Below the pieces are notes generated by a model. It was not told the DNA's origin, ran no database searches, and worked only from the letters and a program-made list of their open reading frames with translations. The translations under genes and the position numbers were made by a program. From Candidatus Dadabacteria bacterium UBA2774 (GTDB lineage Bacteria > Desulfobacterota_D > UBA1144 > Nemesobacterales > UBA2774): a stretch of 10,350 nt of DNA. The stretch's first letter is position 1, and the number at the start of each line of letters is the position of its first letter. Location: positions 1 to 10,350 of the forward strand of contig DEIM01000217.1 of assembly GCA_002352485.1 (NCBI GenBank), in the 5' to 3' direction. Shown piece after piece: positions 7,405 to 10,350 of the stretch.

Positions 7405-7737
7405 ATGACAAAACCGAGATCAGACGAAGAAAAATTACAGCAGGCAGTCGCTCTATTAAACGCCAAGGTACTGGGCTTGATACTCGGTATCCTACTGGGT
7501 CTTGTAATATTTATAGCTACGAACTGGCTTCTTATTAAAGGCCCGCATGTGACTAGTTCGGGACATCAGGTCGTAGGTCCTCACATGCAGCTGCTTAGTC
7601 AGTTTTTCATCGGCTACAAAGTCTCGTTCGCAGGGAGTATTATAGGGTTTCTATACGGTTTCGCCATTGGCACTATAAGCGGTTCCCTGATCGGCTGGCT
7701 ATATAACCGCATTGTCAGCATCAGGCATAAATTATAG
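7405..7737 (+). CDS. Small two-segment membrane protein, homologous to the tail of the preceding oxidoreductase
   Basis: A 110-residue protein with a charged N-terminus (1-20) and two membrane segments (about 21-45 and 75-103). Residues 57-86 align without gaps to residues 561-590 of the FAD oxidoreductase encoded just upstream, with 17 of 30 positions identical by eye, including VGP, LL, FIGY and IG. The second helix of both ends in a GxxxGxxL pattern followed by an Asn (LYN here, LRN in the tail). It is therefore a free-standing copy of the same module, either from local duplication or because the tail was captured from a gene like this. The ATG is 22 bases after the previous stop, with no strong ribosome site. 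It could partner the oxidoreductase through its tail. The shape also recalls small holin-like proteins, but no lysis genes are present. Function unknown. Confidence 0.75.
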   Translation: MTKPRSDEEKLQQAVALLNAKVLGLILGILLGLVIFIATNWLLIKGPHVTSSGHQVVGPHMQLLSQFFIGYKVSFAGSIIGFLYGFAIGTISGSLIGWLYNRIVSIRHKL

Positions 7738-7840
7738 GTATAAAGATATAAGCATGGGGCGGTATTACGTATACTTGAATTCTTTGTTAAACTCTTCTCA
7801 AGCAGGCAAAACTATTCATAATTATTGAACCTATCATATA

Positions 7841-8737
7841 ATGAATGCCGAAAACCCATACTTCTCTTTGATAATCCCCACTTATGAGAGACCCGAGCAG
7901 CTCACAAGGTGTCTAAACGCCATAGCCCGGATTGACTATCCGAAAGAAAAATTTGAAGTAATAGTAGTTGACGACGGCAGCGCATCACCGCCTGAAGAGC
8001 TTGTAAATTCTTTTTCCGATAGACTCGATATAAGATTGATCACACAAGTCAACTCAGGACCCGGGGGCGCACGTAATACAGGCGCAAAAAATGCAAACGG
8101 CAGGTACCTGGCATTCACGGACGATGACTGTGAGCCCGATCCAACATGGCTGCATGAGTATGAGAGGGTATTTAGTAATTATCCCGAAAATTTTCTGGGG
8201 GGACATACTATCAATGCGCTTGAAAATAACCCCTATTCCTCAGCCAGTGAGCTTCTTGTGAATTATCTCTACTCCTATTATAACACCGAACCCGAAAGCG
8301 CTTTGTTCTTTAATTCAAGCAATATCGCTATACCCAAGGAGGCTTTTTTCGAATCGGGAGGTTTTGACGTAACTACTATAAGGAATACTGCGGAAGACAG
8401 GGAGCTCTGCGACCGCTGGCTGTTTCAAGGGCGTAAACTAACATATGTAGATCAAGCCCGGGTATATCACTCACACAAACTGTCGCTTCGTTCCCTCTGG
8501 AGACAGCATTTTAACTACGGACGTGGAGCCTACTACTTCCGGAAGGCCCGCGCCATACGCGGTCAGGAGAAAGTAAGACTCGAGCCCGGATCATTTTATA
8601 GGAACATGATCAGGTACCCACACAAAAGAAAGGTTAAGAACTTATATTTCATTTCATTCTTGATGGTTTTAACACAGATTGCAAACGGCCTCGGATATTT
8701 TTGGGAAAAGGCAGTCCAATCCCTAAACTCCACATAA
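7841..8737 (+). CDS. Family 2 glycosyltransferase (GT-A fold), membrane-associated
   Basis: Transfers a sugar from a nucleotide-sugar donor to a lipid or growing glycan at the cytoplasmic face of the membrane. The 298 residues carry the GT2 landmarks in order: SLIIPTYERP (9-18), VVDDGS (42-47) for nucleotide binding, GPGGARNTG (73-81), the metal-binding FTDDD (92-96), and the acceptor/catalytic-base segment AEDRELCDR (184-192). An HSH pair at 210-212 lies before a basic, aromatic stretch (LWRQHFNYGRGAYYFRKAR). One C-terminal hydrophobic segment (about 267-287) probably anchors it. No Shine-Dalgarno sequence precedes the ATG at 7841, but no other in-frame ATG occurs before residue 256 and the SLIIPTY strand is near the N-terminus as expected, so the start is probably right. 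Donor and acceptor cannot be inferred. It sits between the FAD-enzyme pair and the ABC exporter. Confidence 0.92.
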   Translation: MNAENPYFSLIIPTYERPEQLTRCLNAIARIDYPKEKFEVIVVDDGSASPPEELVNSFSDRLDIRLITQVNSGPGGARNTGAKNANGRYLAFTDDDCEPDPTWLHEYERVFSNYPENFLGGHTINALENNPYSSASELLVNYLYSYYNTEPESALFFNSSNIAIPKEAFFESGGFDVTTIRNTAEDRELCDRWLFQGRKLTYVDQARVYHSHKLSLRSLWRQHFNYGRGAYYFRKARAIRGQEKVRLEPGSFYRNMIRYPHKRKVKNLYFISFLMVLTQIANGLGYFWEKAVQSLNST

Positions 8738-8773
8738 GAGCTTAAATCATATAAACTGTCATAATCTTATTAT

Positions 8774-8778
8774 AGGTG
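8774..8778 (+). promoter_or_regulatory. Ribosome binding site that fixes the TTG start of the ABC exporter
   Basis: AGGTG at 8774-8778 lies seven bases before TTG at 8786-8788, a normal distance. An in-frame TAA at 8783-8785 directly precedes this TTG, so no earlier start is possible in this frame. The nearby ATG at 8793 is in another frame and ends after three codons. Confidence 0.7.
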
Positions 8779-8785
8779 CTCGTAA

Positions 8786-10350
8786 TTGAATAATGGTAAA
8801 GTAGGAGAGAAAAGGTTTATATTAGGTCTGCTTAGACCCTACAGGGGTTTAATAGCACTCCTGGTGCTGCTATTCCTGGCAGCATCGGTTTTCGACGGAA
8901 TTTCCATCGGGATGCTGGTGCCGCTTTTGGGCAGCATACAGCAGGTTCAGAACTACGGTGAGCTCCCGAAGATCCTGCAGACCCTGATAAATATATTCTC
9001 TCAATTCCCGATTGAAAAACAGATACTGTATTCACTCTTGTTCGTCGTATTCGCTGTAATTCTAAAAAATATCTTTTTAGCTATATCTCATTATCTGTCC
9101 TATTGGCTTGCTGTACGTGTTACTTCAAACATTCAATCAAAGATAATTAATACTCTTATGACCGTTTCAATCGGCTACTACAGTAATGTAAAGACCGGTG
9201 ATCTGGTCGAAAAGGTAAGTTATAACACCCTTCTTACCCAAGAATTAATTCAAAATGCAACAAAGCTCCTGGACTATTTTGCGTCATTTCTAGTGCTTAT
9301 TATTCTACTTGTAATTTTTTCCTTGAAACTAACTATTGTAACTATAGTACTTGCGGCAATTATAGCTTTTGCTCTCTCTCTTCACATTAAGAAATTATCA
9401 AAGATAGGCCAGAAACATGTTGAAAGCTCAAGGGAATTTACAAGCACTATGCACGAAACTATTAGTGGCATAGAAGTAATAAAATCATTTACAAAAGAAA
9501 ACGCCCAGTCTGAAAAACTCGCGGGGAAAATAGAGAAAACAGCTAAATACCGTCTTCAGTATATGTACTCAGAATATATGGTGCACATACTTACCGAAGC
9601 GCTCGGAATAATAGCAATCGGCTTGCTGTTTTTAATAGCCGTTACAAGCTCCAAAATGGATTACCGGCTTATGCTCACCCAGCTGCTTCCGTTCATATAT
9701 ATCCTCGCCCGCATGCTGCCTTTAATAAAGCTTATAAACCATGCAAGGGGTGCAATCGCGGTTAGATGGCCTGCGTTTAAGTCTGTTCACGATCTCATGA
9801 GCCTAGATAACAAACCGCTTATTAAAGACGGCATTATTCCCTATACGGGCCTTAAACACGGGATTGAATTCAAATCAGTGAATTTTTCCTACAACACCGG
9901 TGAAAAAGAAGCTCTCAAAGACGTAAGCTTTAATATTCGGAAAGGAAAAACTACGGCACTTGTGGGTAAATCAGGAGCCGGGAAATCTACGGCAATTAAT
10001 CTTCTCCTCAGATTCTACGACACCCAGGACGGGAGCATACTTATAGACGGAAAGCCGATCGGGAGCTTCGTTATTGAATCATATAGAAAAAATATAGGTA
10101 TCGTAAGCCAGGATACTTTTATATTCAACGATACGGTTAAAAATAACATAGCATTCGGAGCGCTCGATTCACCGGACGACTCGACTATTATAGAGGCCGC
10201 CATGAGGGCAGGCGCCGACGAATTCATCAAAGAGCTTCCTAACGGATACAACAGCATGTTGGGCGAAAGAGGTGTAAGGCTTTCAGGCGGTCAGAGGCAA
10301 AGGATATCAATTGCAAGGGCCATATTAAAGAATCCCGAGATACTTATACT
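8786..10350 (+). CDS. Type IV ABC exporter, fused permease and ATPase (MsbA-like; 3' end outside the window)
   Basis: Uses ATP to flip or export a lipid, lipid-linked sugar or similar amphiphile across the inner membrane. The 521 visible residues contain a transmembrane half (about 20-325, up to six segments, clearest at 21-49, 80-105, 162-200 and 270-287). The coupling region TMHETISGIEVIKSFTKE (221-238) is typical of this class. The nucleotide-binding half then begins, with A-loop Y369, Walker A GKSGAGKST (394-402), Q-loop Q442 and signature LSGGQ (499-503). The window ends at about the first residues of Walker B, so the catalytic Glu and the H-loop are not seen; some 60-80 residues should follow. 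The start is TTG at 8786, supported by an AGGTG site. The gene lies 48 bases after the glycosyltransferase, suggesting one operon and a glycolipid or glycan precursor as substrate; this is inference from context. Confidence 0.92.
   Translation, partial: MNNGKVGEKRFILGLLRPYRGLIALLVLLFLAASVFDGISIGMLVPLLGSIQQVQNYGELPKILQTLINIFSQFPIEKQILYSLLFVVFAVILKNIFLAISHYLSYWLAVRVTSNIQSKIINTLMTVSIGYYSNVKTGDLVEKVSYNTLLTQELIQNATKLLDYFASFLVLIILLVIFSLKLTIVTIVLAAIIAFALSLHIKKLSKIGQKHVESSREFTSTMHETISGIEVIKSFTKENAQSEKLAGKIEKTAKYRLQYMYSEYMVHILTEALGIIAIGLLFLIAVTSSKMDYRLMLTQLLPFIYILARMLPLIKLINHARGAIAVRWPAFKSVHDLMSLDNKPLIKDGIIPYTGLKHGIEFKSVNFSYNTGEKEALKDVSFNIRKGKTTALVGKSGAGKSTAINLLLRFYDTQDGSILIDGKPIGSFVIESYRKNIGIVSQDTFIFNDTVKNNIAFGALDSPDDSTIIEAAMRAGADEFIKELPNGYNSMLGERGVRLSGGQRQRISIARAILKNPEILI

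Noticed and set aside
7405..7737. The small membrane gene as a broken-off 3' fragment of the oxidoreductase
   Set aside because: The oxidoreductase keeps its own complete tail, and the small gene has its own ATG, a distinct charged N-terminus and an intact frame, so it is a paralogous module and not a fragment.
7405..7737. Phage holin
   Set aside because: Two-helix size and pattern are compatible, but there is no endolysin, spanin or phage gene nearby and the close match is to the adjacent FAD enzyme tail.
7774..7803. CTTGA / TCAAG inverted repeat in the gap before the glycosyltransferase
   Set aside because: Only five pairs with a long AT-rich loop; expected by chance and not followed by a T-tract.
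7837..7842. TATAAT overlapping the glycosyltransferase start
   Set aside because: It would place transcription start inside the coding region, and the nearest TTGAAC is only six bases upstream, so it cannot be the promoter for this gene.

Overview
The window looks like chromosomal DNA from a Gram-negative bacterium. It is moderately AT-rich, tightly packed, and carries a signal-peptide protein and an ErpA-type iron-sulfur carrier. It also has a single-chain AccA-AccD carboxyltransferase and an envelope glycan/lipid gene group. The mix resembles deltaproteobacterial-like or uncultured candidate-phylum genomes, but no gene here fixes the lineage. I saw no tRNA or rRNA gene, CRISPR array, insertion sequence or phage integrase.

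Layout. (1) 1-1870, minus strand: an M24-family aminopeptidase/prolidase-like gene followed by mazG, whose 3' end lies outside the window. The M24 gene has a near-consensus promoter just upstream of its preferred start, suggesting a leaderless transcript. (2) 2016-3428, plus strand: a compact transcription unit with an extended -10 promoter, an exported OB-fold-like protein, a DUF4149/TMEM205-like membrane protein, erpA, and a strong intrinsic terminator. (3) 3460-5384, plus strand: one large gene joining the alpha (AccA) and beta (AccD) carboxyltransferase halves in alpha-then-beta order, with an altered zinc ribbon at the junction. (4) 5487-10350, plus strand: a putative envelope glycan/glycolipid cluster. 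It holds a UDP-galactopyranose-mutase-like FAD oxidoreductase with an extra membrane tail, a 110-residue protein that is a free copy of that tail, a family 2 glycosyltransferase, and a type IV ABC exporter that starts at TTG and runs off the window just before Walker B.

How the genes may work together. The first three groups are mostly housekeeping: nucleotide-pool cleaning and peptide turnover, iron-sulfur delivery, and malonyl-CoA supply. The fourth group has the parts for building a sugar-modified lipid or polymer at the inner membrane and flipping it across: redox or mutase enzyme, glycosyltransferase and ABC flippase. Its most unusual element is the membrane module found both fused to the FAD enzyme and as a separate adjacent gene. 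That is the best candidate here for an undescribed functional arrangement.
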